The notes: generated by a model from the sequence alone, not told the origin. Numbered from the stretch's first letter, positions 21,105 through 33,804 are shown. The stretch is DNA of 58,184 bases from Carex sylvatica (GCA_964058845.1 CAXKVR010000186.1:1-58184), one strand, 5' to 3'. A program made the numbers and translations.

Positions 21105-23626
21105 TGTTACGGTATAGTGCATACCAGAAGGTACAATTAAAAAAATTACTGAGCACTATATACAATCTTACCATAACATGCAATTATTCACACGCAGTTT
21201 ATGGATCATGTCACACACATGATCTAGCAGAGTATAACAAATCATACATTGTCCTCTCGCGAGGTGACGAGCTCGGGTGCCACAAGTTGTATCTTCATGA
21301 TCTGCTCACTCCTTCTCATCTTTACAAAGTAGGAAAGTCGAGTGGGTGTACACTAGGAGTTAGTCGAATAACCAGGTCATTTGACTGCTAGATCAGCGTG
21401 CCAGTCCCAATCAATATCACGCACAGCCTGATTGATCTCCAACAACAGATTTGGATAGATCACCAACACCGATTTCCCAATCAACACACCCAATGAATCT
21501 TATTCTCAATCCACGTGCAAGATCAAAATCATGATCTTGTGTCTCAATCAATCAAACAAGAAAGAAGAAAAAAAGATGAGAGATCAAAGATTTAAATCAA
21601 GATTGACAAATCGAATAAAAAATAAGAAGTACAAACCTCAACCGATCGATCTAGATCTCAACAAGTAGATCAAGATCAAGATCAAGACCCGATCGAATTA
21701 CAAGGCCAATCGGGATCAAGGAGAGGGTGATGGCCATCCCCTAGATGGAGCTCGGTGGAAAAGGCAGCGGGCGGCACAAGGTGGCGACAGAAGGAGCTCG
21801 TCCTAGACTCGCAGCTAGTCGGATCGGCCAGTAAGAGACGCGCGGCTCAAGGCGGTGGCTCGGATTGGAGGATCGGTGGCCAAGAGCTTTAGATCAGCTC
21901 AAGGCCGATCGGTCTAGCTAACGGCGGCGCAAAAAAGAGAGAGACGGAGTCGCAGCGGCTCCCTTGTGGTGGCGGGTTCAGCCAAAGGAGAAGAGAGGTG
22001 GTGGATTCAACTTGGATCACACCCTAGCTCAATTTCTCCTTAGCTCAATTTGATCAATGGAAGAAAAAGAGAAGAAGGGAGAAGTTTCTAGATTGATCTT
22101 GCCAAATGAATTGATTTTTTTAGAAATAGAGGGATATCATTTCTTAAATATAGTTTAATAATTACTCAAATGTCCTTCAAAATATTTATTTGATAATTTT
22201 CATAATTAATGGTCCATTGAACCATTGGTCTATTTAAGAATATATCCATCCATTGCTTTCTTTGCAAGCAACCTCATCTCTCTCATGTGTTTGATGACAC
22301 CTCACCTCTGGTCAAAAACGTGTTTGACCAAGGTTTGACCCATTTTTTTACTTTGGTTAACTTTCTTACCTCTTCACTTAAATGATCATAACTTTTGAAC
22401 CGTAAATCCAAATCGCGCATACCACATATCCACGCGCTCGTCTCTCAATTCTCTATCTCATAGTACAACTTAATTGCACTAAATAGTAGAATTGATAATC
22501 CCCATTATATGTTTACTCCAGTTAAACATATATCCTCATTTAGTCGAATCAGACCATTGTACCAGCAGGTGTACAAACATGATTCGAGTAATTCCTCATC
22601 AGATTAAATCATCTAGTGCACAAACACTTGTACAGTTAGATTCAATCAAGCCTCTCATTACTTCTAATACTTATTCATCAGACGGTATGATAAGTATTCT
22701 TGTGATATGATGTGCAACAAGTTGTTGTGCATCAACGACATCATAAACTCGTATGATTAAACGACTAGAGCCCTTGGAGGTGTGACCCACTTGGATTTGT
22801 ATCATGTTGGCAATGAGCTTCCGATCTCATTGATCAAGGTTAGCATCTAGCAACACGCATTGACTACCCAAATATACAGACGATATGTAACCGAACAGTA
22901 TCATTGATCCAATATTGACAATGCATAACACTACATGTGTCGTATCCAATATCACATGATATCTTTAGATAAGTTCAGAATATGATTGTGTCATTCCTAC
23001 ATACTCATCTATTATGTTTCTTGATCTATGAATCATCATATATTTGTGATCAGCCAGTATCACAATGCATGCTGTATAATCTGATCCTATCTAGCGGTCT
23101 AATAGATATCATCACTCATACACATTCTTCCTAATGTGTATGAGAGATATTTCCTTCTTGATTTTACGTGCTTTATTCCACGAGTCTATACCTACCGAGA
23201 AGACACCGTTATGGCCCCTTTTTATAGAGAGCGTTAGGTGCTAATCACAAGTCTGTATTTCTCGAGTATGAAGTCACTGAATATGTCGAGCTTAAGATCT
23301 GACACCATGCAAACCATCAATGACACGAAACACAGAATCCATCTGATGTTTGCATATGGTCACATTCGATGCCATATAAACTCTTATATGCATCCACATA
23401 ATATTATAGCGACAATCGTCCACTCTGTTAATTCCCATGCTAACCTCGTATAACTAGTTTCCCTACTAATTGTTTGGATTAGGAATATTTAGAGGATACC
23501 ACTTTAGTTCCAGCAAGTGAACTAAATGGTGTCACACTCTAGGAATAAGCTGAATTGCTTCAGCCATCATATGAACTCAAACGATAGAGTCAAAAATAAT
23601 TTTGCTCTAGGACACTAACTCTATTA
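21105..23626 (-). repeat. 3' LTR of the retrotransposon, full length 2522 bp
   Basis: Ends TGTTACGGTATAG and CTCTATTA (plus strand); the corresponding end of the other LTR is CTCTATCA, so the outer TG of this LTR on the minus strand has mutated to TA. Contains a GC-richer block (about 21660-22010). Open frames in it are not conserved genes. Confidence 0.88.
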
Positions 23627-23638
23627 ATCTCCCACTTT
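23627..23638 (-). other. Polypurine tract
   Basis: Minus strand AAAGTGGGAGAT immediately upstream of the 3' LTR; primes plus-strand DNA synthesis in LTR elements. Confidence 0.75.
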
Positions 23639-26557
23639 GCCTTGAGCCTAAATGGTTGACTTACAGTCTGTCCAGAATTGTCAGCATATACGAACCGGCG
23701 TATCAATGCTTAAGAGTAACTCTCAAACTGTTGTCTTGCATAAGCCAATAGTCTATATATGCCCCACATAAAATATCAACTCAAAAATACTGGCTATTTT
23801 AGCAGATGATTGGTTAGTAAACAGTTGTGTTTCCACTTTAATTTGTCCAACTAATTTTCACATTTTGCCATGTCATTTGATCAAGCAAGGATCAAGAAAC
23901 GCTCAATCTTTGTATGTAGAGAAAACAAGAATTATTAGTGTTGACATGATTCATTGACTTAAGCAATCACACAAGTGTCAATAATCACATGGTTATTGAC
24001 TTTGTGTTGCATGAATCACTGAGTTATATGCAGAACTTATATAATCCTTCTTAAATTTCCATCACCTTTTATAAAGTGATATTTTTTTTATATTCATATG
24101 CAGGTGTTTGAGTTTCAGTTGTGAATTCTATTCTTGAAAACACTTTCAAGACACAACCTTACATCTACATAGAATACTGATCCTAGGCTACGATGCATTA
24201 CTGAAGTCATGTGAAACGATAGTAAGTGCCAGCCAATGCATCATTATCATAGTTTCAAAATCATCAGCAAACAAATCGCACCTCGGTCAAACTTCATATT
24301 GATATCTTATGTCATATACTTTGTAGTATGTATATCTATGAACAAACGCATTATTTGATATGATAGAAATTATTGTTAATAAAACAACATTCTATGGGAA
24401 TCGATTTGTAGCTCATCACATGCTCTTTGGCATTGAATATTGCTTCGACCCAAGTTATTTCAAATAAGCGTGGATCCTTAACAAAGGTTCTCCCAATACT
24501 GATTAAATCAATAACATATCACAATATGCTTTAACTCCCTCAGGTGAGTCTTCTTGAATCTATTTAAGTAGATTCGAATTTATAGGATTAAACATCCTTG
24601 CTTATTTATAAAAGAACAAATGGTTTCTTTTATAATAAAAGAACTACTGGTTTCTTTTATCAGATATTTGTCATATAGGATTGTGTTATTTCATTCGTGC
24701 TCCAAGCAACTGGTGTATAGAAATGCACTAAGCTCCCACTGACTTCAGCATCGGAGAGTTCTCAAAGATTTTCAAATCTCTGTTTAAAGTTTCATCAACT
24801 AGATGCTTGTCTCATATTCGAAAGTTAATTCTTTCAAAGATTTTCAGCTATCTTGAATTTTCTCTTTTCAAGATTTAAATATTATGGACTACATTTTAAA
24901 AGAATAACATTTTGAAGAACTATCCATATTTGTATTTGCAGCTGAAAGTATATTGAATTTATTTGCATGCATGGACGATAATTTTCTTCAGTTCTAAAAC
25001 ACTTTAAAACTGCCGGAATCATTTCGTGATATCCATGTTGCAATTTAAATTTAATCTTTCATTTTATTTATGTAAGTTTTACAAGACATTCTCTGATGTC
25101 TAAAACAAGTATCTTTCAACCTGTGAATACATGATCTGCATCATAATATTCATAACTCCCAGTTATGTGTTGAAACCGGACCCACTCATTTGAATTCTTC
25201 TACATGTTAATTATGGAAAGTCTGTCATGAGTAAATACTTTACTCATGTCATTGTTCTTATCAATGAATCAATATTGAGTCATAAGTAATATCGTACTTA
25301 TAACCTTGTTCATCTAAGAACAATCTTCCTTTAGCATTTGACTTAATCTCATTTACTCTACTTGGTAAAGAGGTATAGTCATGCTCCCACTAACCTTGAC
25401 ATCCATACATGAAACATAGAATATGTTCATTCGAACATCTTGTGTTCTACAAACATTTTATAATTTGCATATAGACTCCCACTACTTTTGATTTGGGAAA
25501 AACTTTCAAACTCAGTATGCAGAGGATATGAGTAATGCAGCAAGCCATTATTATTTTCTCAATGCAAAGTAGTAATCAAATGTTTCCATGTTGGTTGTAA
25601 AGAATTTACATTTATGTGTATATATAGTCATTCTTTTGTCTTTGACTATATTCAAATGAGTTTGTGAGATCTTGACTTTTATTATGAGATTTAGACTTTC
25701 ATATTCAATCTTTGTCATTCGAAAAATTTGATCTCTTAGATCTAATTTCATTTGAACTGTCATATTAATGACCTTTCAAGAAACACAAGCTATGAGGATA
25801 CTTCATGCTTATAATGACAATAGATCAAATCATGATTTAAGCGAATCCATGCAAAAATTAAATATTGAGAATTTCAATTTATATTTACTCAGCTAGTAGT
25901 AAATAATATCCCTCGATCATGTTATTTTAGGAAACGATTCAAATTAGAAAGTTCTATCTCTATAAACATGTATAGAGTATGATTCTTTCTAAGTGTAATC
26001 ACATTAAGAGCATCATAAGTTTCAAAAAATCTTTCAAAAACTCGAATCAAACAAATCATGAGTTTAAAAGGTCGAAACAATATCAACATCCCTTACTAAG
26101 AAGGGGAAAAAATGCTCAATCCCAAGAAAAAAAAATGCAAAACTAATATATTAGTTTCTGATACACTCTCAAGCAAACATGTCATAAACCAGTCTTTCAC
26201 ACAAAGTGAAGCCAGCACCTTTGTTGAAAACTGAAAGACACATCGTTTCTCATTCTTCTGTAACAATCATCATCTCACTCACTACTGCACATCCAAAATA
26301 GGGTGAGCATATGATAATGGTATAAATACCTTTATCAGAGTAAGGAAATCAAGGATAAGAGTGTAATACCTAATAAATTATTTCCGGCGGTGGTATTTCT
26401 TTGAGTACCTGCCACTCCCCACAGTGGAGCAACTAGTACTCGGCATTGATGCACTGCCGTAAGAGCTCTCAGCATCAGCTGCAGACTCACTACCTTGTCG
26501 AATCAAGTCAGACATCTCAGTAAAGTCGCCAATCATCTCACTAAAAGCTCTCTTCCA
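23639..26557. other. Internal region of the retrotransposon without recognisable pol
   Basis: About 2.9 kb of AT-rich sequence between the gag-like frame and the polypurine tract. The plus and minus frames are short and show none of the usual reverse transcriptase, integrase or RNase H motifs. Confidence 0.6.
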
Positions 26558-27040
26558 TCATGCCCTCTTCTTCTCCTCTATCAAGAGCTTCTCCATGAGC
26601 TCATGACCAGAACATGCTACCCCTCTAGCTACAAAATAAGCACAAAAACCAATGTTGCTAGGAGGTAGAGAAGAGAGAAGAACCTGAGTGAGCAATCTGT
26701 TGCTGATGGGATAGTTGAACCAGCGTAACTGATGAGCATAGCTGAACAAGGTCCAACAATGCATCTCTATCGAATCATCCTCATCCATCCTGGTGGTAGT
26801 GAAATCAGTGATAAACTCTGATCTAGTTGCCTCAAACTGCTCATGAAATAAATCAAGCAGTTGCAACATAGTCTCATATGGATGAGTGTACAAGTACTCA
26901 GCTGATAACTCCTCATCCATGTATAGCATCATAAGCCAGAAGGCTTCAGACTCATTATCATCGTCTATCACCCAGGGAAACCTCTTACTCGCACTATCAG
27001 CAAGTGGGGGACTCAAGAACACTTTCCAAATGCTCCTCAT
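26558..27040 (-). pseudogene. Gag-like frame of the retrotransposon (copia/UBN2 type)
   Basis: A 160-residue frame on the element's coding strand. Its middle has the pattern of plant copia gag proteins: a LLDLFHEQFEATRSE helix, then DFTTTRMDEDDSIEMHC, then a QLRWFNYPISNRLL segment and LLSSLPPS. No zinc knuckle follows in frame. Compared with full gag proteins it is short and probably degraded or gag-only. Family assignment rests on pattern recognition, not on an alignment. Confidence 0.55.
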
Positions 27041-27876
27041 TCATGACTGCACGTATCATAGTGTACCACAGTCCGAAGTTTGAGCTATCAGGTTTCAGCA
27101 GATTCTCTTCCAGGGAATCGTGAACCTGGGATCTTGCTTTCTACAAGATTTTAAGGCAATATAAATCAGTGATTTGGTTCATGAAATATTTTACAAGCAC
27201 TTGTAAAACCTACATTATATGTTTGTATCAAGTACTGTCCCTTCATATAGTGGTACCAAGATCCATATTTTCACCAGTCTAGTAATGCAAGTCACAAAAT
27301 CAGTCTGGTTATCTTAGGTAAGCAACCGGTGCTAATTATAACCTGGTAAGTTCTCTGTAACTACTTGTACAGTAGCCAGAATACTGTACCCCGGAGTGTA
27401 GCATTATGCCATCTACTCCGTTAATTCAACCTTATCTTATTGGATCCGACTAGAATTCATAGCCCCACAACCAACTTGTTAGTATGGTATTGTCTGTATT
27501 GTAGAAATCATTAACCCTAAAGACCGAGTCACGAAGTGGATAGAAATAAGGGAGGGTGATTGAATTAATAATTTTACGCTCTAGGACATTTTTGTTTATG
27601 TGAATTTGGTAGGCATGTTAACATGCACCCATACCTATCCTATGACCAAAACACAGGTATTCACATCAAACAAATATAGAGTGTAGGATTGTGTGGTCCC
27701 TTCAGGAATTCATCTTTGTCATTGTCACCAGCGCCTCTTCCAGATAGCCCAACTCATGCAACTAATAACTAGAATTCTCAATATTCCCTCTTGTCCAAGC
27801 TAAAAGAAATCTAAAAGAAATCTAATATTACATTTCATTCCCAATGTGGCACGTAGGCCCAAATGATATGTAAAAG

Positions 27877-29949
27877 TGATAAGCATAAATTATATACATA
27901 TTCGATCTAGTTTTCATCATAAAATAACACCAAATATCTTGTATTTTGAATATAAAGAGAATAGAATACACCTAGAATCAAGTTACTGCATTTGTTTGGT
28001 TTTAATTTGCAGGAAACAAAGAAAAATGAAGAAAAACGAAGAAAAATGCCCAATGCGGACGCACGGTTTACGATATGGTCGTAATGAGTACTTAGATGGA
28101 TTTCTGGACGCGCGCCAGTTTTAAAAAGGTATAATAAGCTATTCATCAAAATCCGTGCAGACGCACGGATATCGATGCAGCCGCACTCAGGTCGAACAGA
28201 AAAAGTTCGAGCCCAGTGCGGACGCACTGTAGCAGAACTGCAAAAATGGAGTCTGAACTTAAAACGGCCACAACTTTTGACTCGTAACTCCGTTTTGGAC
28301 ATATAACCACTTTTCGGAAAGCCAACGAGAAGATCTACAACCTGAGAAAATAAAAAATAAAATTTGAGATCCAGTGCCGACGCACTCACTACCAGTGCGG
28401 ACGCACTCAGTACTTGGGCGAATTTTCAGCATCTCAGCGCTTCACAGAAAAAAAATCCGAGCCCAGTGCGGGCGCACTGTAGCAGGAGCCAAAAATAGAG
28501 TCTGAACTTAAAACGGCCACAACTGTTGACTCGTAACTCCGTTTTGAGCATATGACCACTTTTCGGAAAGCCAACGAGAAGATCTACAACCTGAGAATAT
28601 AAAAAAGGAAACTTAGAGTAAGTGCGGACGCACTAAATCCGTAGACTGCCAGAATTACACATTTTCAACACAGATTCTATTTTTGGCGAGCCAAGGACAG
28701 TTTTTGACAGCTAAATTTGGACACATCAGTCCAGGGAAACAAGTCAAAAATAGCACCCACTAACCCCACCTTCTAGCCTCTAAATCGGGCATAGTCCTTG
28801 ACTATAAAAGAGAGAGTTATTTCCCATTCAAGGATCTCATCATCACCACACACCTCACATCTCTCTCTCACATCTCACATCCAATTTCCATTGAGATATA
28901 GCGATAAATCTGTAGCCATTCTAGGAGTTCCGGAAGCTTTTCAAGGAAGGAGAAGAAGGTTCAAGCAAGAAGAAGGTAAGATTGAGGTTCTTGATTCAAT
29001 AAAGGGTGTAACTATTTCTTTATTTTATTTATTCTTATTTTTGCCAACTTTTGTAATGGATCTCTCCAAGAAATAGTAGATCTCTTTCTAGGGGTTTAGG
29101 TCAATGCATGAACTTGTTTAATTGTATCTTATTCGGTTATTTGTTTTTATTATGATTGTTTTATGGGATTTGATGCTAATTTCTGAGATTTATAATTTGT
29201 GTTAACTGCATAATTAGTACTTAAAATTGATGTAGTTCCGCTTTGGATTCGAAAGAACCAAAGAAGTTAGGACGAGAGGAGAGTACCAATTATGAACACA
29301 AATACCTTAGGTTTTGATTAAGGTCTAACCAACTGCGAAATCAAACCGGAACTACAGAAATTAAGGTTAGGGACTTGGTGAATGACGTAACTGTGAAGTC
29401 ATACCCTTATTAGGACATCTCAAATTGAATCGGATATTGGTATGAATGACGTAACTGTGAAGTACCAATATTCGAGGAGAGGAGAGACTAACAAGAGCTT
29501 ATGGTCTAGGTAGCTAGGATGAAGGACGTAACTGTGAAGTCCGAATTGCTTAGGCACGTTATTAATTCACGAAAGTGACCCTTAATGACATATTAGATTA
29601 GAAACCTCATCAAATCATACATGAATTTAAACAAATACCAAATAGATAGAATTAACAAGGGATTGTAGACCGAATACCCCTAGATCTCCTTAAACTTGAA
29701 AGCAAACCAATCTTTTCTTTCTTCATTTTATTTACATCTATTGTTTACAATTCTTTATTCTCGGGTATTGAACCCAACCTTTAGGATTACTTAAACAAAA
29801 CCCCCAATTCTACTTTTATTGCACTTTACTTCTTTTTATTTTCTGAAATTAGTTGATTAAGTCTAAACCTAGCATCTAAACTTACTCCCTGAGGATCGAT
29901 ATCCGATAATATACTACGCGGTAGAATTATGCACTTGCAATCTGAACTT
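27877..29949 (+). mobile_element. Solo LTR (probably Ty3/gypsy) nested in the retrotransposon
   Basis: Begins TGATAAGCATAAATTATATA. A TATA box TATAAAAG lies at 28803-28810, followed by a CT-rich start region. Near the end it carries CTGAGGATCGATATCCG and GCACTTGCA, features common at LTR 3' ends in plant gypsy elements. AAAAG occurs at 27872-27876 and 29950-29954 and may be the target duplication, but the right end does not finish in CA, so the exact boundary is uncertain. The U3 part has many GTGCGGACGCAC motifs and a ~150-bp tandem duplication; the R/U5 part has three GACGTAACTGTGAAGT repeats. Confidence 0.65.
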
Positions 29950-29954
29950 AAAAG

Positions 29955-30910
29955 TGTATTAAAGGTTAAAAGGTACAGCTTGCTGTACTGAAACTTTGTA
30001 CTATACCTTTTTGGTGCAACAAAAAGCAACCAAACAAGTGTTGCTTGCCTAAGCTATATTAAAAATACTTTAATATCATGGAGCACCTTAGGCCGCTTAC
30101 ATTCATTCCACATGCATTCATTACATCACATATAGCATTGGAAATCTTTGACCACACAATTCGCTTATCGTACCTGCAGTTGATCGCTATAGTGGGCCCA
30201 TTCAAATACATGCACCTCATTCAATTGAAGTGCATAAGTAATTTTTAATCATCCTGTCTATAGCCACTTATAATTTCCTAGTTTTCGACTTCTCACATTA
30301 GAAACCAATTGTTATACAATTTATCTTTTGATAACTTGATCAAAGCATTACTTTCAAAAATACAGCAAGTTATTTTCAAAGTAGAATTTTTCTAACGAGT
30401 CAAGAAAATAGATCAAAACTTGTTAAAAATGCATTCCATGAATACCTAGGTCATTATGCTCCATAATCAAGTATAGGAATTTCAACAACCATCATCGGTA
30501 CATCCAAATTTTCAAATCCAACAACTTGTTTGAATATTAACCATTTCAATACTCCTAGATACTAGCAGCAAGTCTAGATCCGAATAAAATATTTTAAATT
30601 CAAGATTTAAAATACCGAGTTTGAAATAACATGAAAATGATCTCAAGTCAAGTAAGTATTTTTTTTCCAATTGATCCAAGCAATTCATTTCAAAATCTCT
30701 CATCACATTCTCACTATCCGACTCTCACTGATTTTCATTATCACAAATTCAGATTTTACAAACAGAATTTTAAAATTCCATAATTCTCTTAAGTAAATCA
30801 CGGATACACAAAACAAGTCAATCCGAAAATTACGAAAACTTGACTCCATGACTAAAATTACCTCAACACTTTGCATCTGCACGTGTAACTGCACTGTTAC
30901 AGAACAAGCT
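29955..30910. other. Retrotransposon leader region
   Basis: Non-coding AT-rich DNA between the nested LTR and the primer-binding site. Minus-strand open frames here are short and unrecognised. Confidence 0.5.
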
Positions 30911-30924
30911 AGCTCTGATACCAC
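30911..30924 (-). other. Primer-binding site (initiator tRNA-Met)
   Basis: Minus strand reads GTGGTATCAGAGCT directly after the 5' LTR end; matches the usual plant element primer-binding site for the initiator methionine tRNA. Confidence 0.85.
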
Positions 30925-31533
30925 TGTTACAGTATAGTGCATGCCAGAAGGTACAATTCAAAAATTTACTGAGCACTATATATGATCTTACCATAATATG
31001 CAATCATTCACACGTAATTTATGGATCATGTCACATACATGATCTAGCAGAGTATAAAAAATCATACCTTGTCCTCTCGCGATGTGACGGGCATGGGTAC
31101 CACAAGCTGCATCTTCGCGATCTGCTCGCTCCTTCTCATCTTTCCAAAGTAGGAAAGTCGAGTGGGTGTACACTAGGGGTTAGTCGAATAACCAGCTCGC
31201 TTGACTGCTAGATCAGCGCGCCAGTCCCAATCAATATCACGCACGGCCTGATTGATCTCCAACAACAAGTTTGGATAGATCACCAACACCGATTCCCCAA
31301 TCAACACACCCAATGAATGTTATTCTCAATCCCCGTGCAAGATCACTAACCTCGTGCAACTAGTGTCCCCTGCTAATTGCTTAGATTAGGGATATTTAGA
31401 GGATACCACTTTAGTTCCAACAAGTGAACTAAATTGTGTCACACTCTAGGAACAAGCTGAATTGCTTCAGCCATCATACGAACCCAAACCATAGAGTCAA
31501 AAACTATTTTGCTCTAGAACACTAACTCTATCA
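30925..31533 (-). repeat. 5' LTR of the retrotransposon, internally deleted (609 bp)
   Basis: Matches the two ends of the 2522-bp LTR but lacks the part equivalent to 21526-23439. The junction is at 31345/31346 (GATCA joined to CTAACCTCG). Confidence 0.88.
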
Positions 31534-31826
31534 TTGGAGACCAAATTTTATATTTCTTGGATTTTTTTTTAGTATTTATTAAGATGTGTACAAAATTATT
31601 ATTTTCAGATAATTTTGGATCATTGAAAAATAATAATTTTAAAAAATTCTAAATAAATAGTAATAAATTTCAAAAAAATATAAAATTTGGTCTCCAAGTA
31701 CATTTTAATATGGACATCACGTTGAACGGTTCGGATTGACTATTTGAATTTTAAAATCACAAAAATGACTTATAAAAATATAGTGTCAAGATGTGTCACC
31801 ATAAAATGGTGTAATTGGATCCCTCA

Positions 31827-31861
<35 letters not shown>

Positions 31862-31876
<15 letters not shown>

Positions 31877-32270
31877 TGAGGGTTAAAATACACTCTCTCT
31901 TTTGTGCTCCTAACGTGCACCCTCCCCTCATGTCTTCATTTTTAAAGTTCCAATAGTCGATTCGAACCTTCCAACGTGATCTTCATATTATAATGTGCTT
32001 GAAAACCAAATTTTACATTTTTTGGGAACATTTTACTATTTTGTCAGAATTTTTGATTAAACTAAACAATAAAAAAAAAAATTCAGCAAAGTGATGATTT
32101 TTAAAAATAGTGAAAATTTCCAAAAAATGTAAAATTTGGTTTTCAAGCACATTATAATATGAAGAACACGTTGGAAGGTTCGAATTGACTATTTGAACTT
32201 TGAAAATGAAGATATGAGGAAGGGTGCACGTTAGGAGCACAAAAAGAGGGTACATTTTAACCCTCCTCAT
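31862..32270. mobile_element. Palindromic element (copy D)
   Basis: Outer tip GATGAGGGTTAAAATACACT with matching inverted right tip, TA repeats outside. It then has GCTCCTAACGTGCACCCTC on the left and its complement on the right. Mid-arm GATTCGAACCTTCCAACGTG is a diverged version of the family block. Confidence 0.85.
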
Positions 32271-32290
32271 ATATATATATATATATATAT

Positions 32291-32734
32291 AGTGAGAGAG
32301 AGAGAGAGGGGTTGGCTAAGATCAGAGTGGTAGTTCCTGAGCTTTGGTGCTATCAATTTTTTTTTTTTTTTTTTTAAAGTTCAAAACGTCGATCCGAACC
32401 GTTCAAGTTGATCTCTATATTAAAATGTGCTTGGAGACCAAATTTTATATTTTTCTGATTTTTTTTTTTACTATTTATTAAGCCACTTTGAAAATCCCTG
32501 ATCCAACAGTGGCTTCTAATTTTACTATTTTGTTAAGCCACCGTTGGATCAGCGATTTTCAAAGTGGCATAATAAATAGTAAAAAAATTCAGAAAAATAT
32601 AAAATTTGGTCTCCAAGCACATTTTAATATAGAGATCAACTTGAATGGTTCGGATCGACGTTTTGAACTTTGAAAATTGAAAAACAAATTGGTAGCACCA
32701 AAGCTCATGAACTACCACTTTGATCTTAGCCAAC

Positions 32735-32756
<22 letters not shown>
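32291..32756. mobile_element. Palindromic element (copy E)
   Basis: Outer tip GGTTGGCTAAGATCAGAGTG and GTGGTAGTTC..AGCTTTGGTGC mirrored at the right end; GA and CT tracts and TA repeats outside. Inner arm ATCCAACAGTGGC / GCCACCGTTGGAT. Mid-arm CCGAACCGTTCAAGTTGATC. Confidence 0.88.
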
Positions 32757-32770
<14 letters not shown>

Positions 32771-32771
<1 letters not shown>

Positions 32772-33197
32772 GAGTTGGACTAAAATAAGTCATGGCTTAT
32801 TTCGCGTTGGTGAACCATGGCTCATTTTAGACATTTTAAAAATTCAAACAACCAATTCGAACTGTTCATCTTGTTCTCCATATTGAAATGTGCTTGGAGA
32901 CCAAATTTTATATTTTTTGAAATTTTTTTACTATTTATTAAGCATTTTTTAAAATTGCTGATCTGATGGTCCAGAAAATTTTACTGTTTTTTACTGTTCA
33001 CAGTAAAATAGCAATTTCAAAAATGCTTAATAAATAGTACAAAAATTTCAAAAAATGTAAAATTTGATCTCCAAGCACATTTATAGAGATCACATCTAAC
33101 GGTTCAGATCCGTCGTTTGGACTTTCAAAATAAAAATACGGCGTGGAGTACAAATGCTTGGTGAGCCATAGCTCACCCAAGTCCATCTCTCTCTCTA
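32771..33197. mobile_element. Palindromic element (copy F)
   Basis: Outer tip AGTTGGACTAAAATAAGTCA with a partly matching right tip (GAGCCATAGCTCACC then CAAGTCCATCT). Mid-arm CTGTTCATCTTGTTCTCCAT; inner arm TAAGCATTTTTTAAAATTGC. TA repeats lie on both sides. Confidence 0.82.
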
Positions 33198-33800
33198 TAT
33201 ATATATATTGTGATTTCTTTTTATAATTTATTTTACTATTAAGGGTATACAAATTTATTTGGTAGCTAATTTGATAATAATTTGGGTAATGTGAATATCA
33301 TGGTCATGGTTTTTCATCTACATAAGGTTGAAAAATATTTTGTCCATAGCACACATGCTTCTTATACTTGTATGTCAAATGTTTAAATAGCGTTTATTAC
33401 GTCATAGCGAAATGATTAAAAAATAACGTTATGTCTATATTGCACCACTATAACACTATAGCGGTGCTATATATAGCGTTGTTATAGTGCGTTATTTAGA
33501 ACCCAAACTTATATTCAAAACAGTGTAATAATTAGTCCCCCTCTTATATATAATTAGTAGCCACTACCAATCATTTAAAAAAAAATCCCCCTCTTTTAAC
33601 TCCGCTTAATTCATTAATTAATCACACTCAAAAGAAAGAAATTAAAAGGTATCCTGCCTTAATCAAGAACTAATGGACATCTCCATTTTGTTAGATGTGG
33701 AGTAATGTCAATATTTGTCAGGGACCCCACCCTCAAATCCACGAAGCTTCCTTAAGCCCAACAGAATCCAATTATTTTATCCATTCAATTTAAAAGTAGA
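33198..33800. other. Spacer with decayed hAT remnant
   Basis: AT-rich DNA. Around 33381-33504 the sequence AATGTTTAAATAGCGTTTAT through GTTATTTAGAACCCAAAC, with internal CTATAGCGGTGCTATA, is a short decayed relative of the hAT element at 16453-17681. No gene seen. Confidence 0.5.
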
Positions 33801-33804
33801 CTAG

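Larger units (their letters stand above)
21105..31533 (-). mobile_element. LTR retrotransposon, 10.4 kb, minus orientation, non-autonomous
   Basis: Two LTRs in direct orientation (21105-23626 and 30925-31533) enclose about 7.3 kb. TTGGA (21100-21104, 31534-31538) flanks the whole element as a 5-bp duplication. Next to the right LTR, 30911-30924 is the complement of the initiator-Met tRNA end (reads GTGGTATCAGAGCT on the minus strand), so the right LTR is the 5' one. Next to the left LTR, 23627-23638 reads AAAGTGGGAGAT on the minus strand, a polypurine tract. Only a gag-like fragment is found inside; no protease, integrase or reverse transcriptase frame is seen. A foreign solo LTR lies within (27877-29949). 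Confidence 0.9.
20971..31826. mobile_element. Palindromic element (copy C), split by a retrotransposon
   Basis: The left arm is 20971-21104 and the rest is 31534-31826. Joined across the insertion they form a normal member of the family: outer tip GGGATTCAATTGCACC and its complement GGTGTAATTGGATCC, mid-arm ACCGTTCAACTT, inner arm AAGATGTGTACAAAATTATT. TA repeats border both outer ends (20947-20970, 31829-31862). Confidence 0.88.

Noticed and set aside
21660..22010. GC-rich stretch in the left LTR that might be a gene
   Set aside because: It lies within the LTR boundaries, has no long frame with a known motif, and belongs to the retrotransposon.
26558..27083. Opposite-strand open frame over the gag-like region (26886-27083, plus)
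   Set aside because: It is antisense to the better supported gag-like frame and has no recognisable motif.
27907..28389. 160-residue minus frame within the nested solo LTR
   Set aside because: It runs antisense across the U3 repeats and tandem duplication; it reads as low-complexity translation of GCGGACGCAC repeats.
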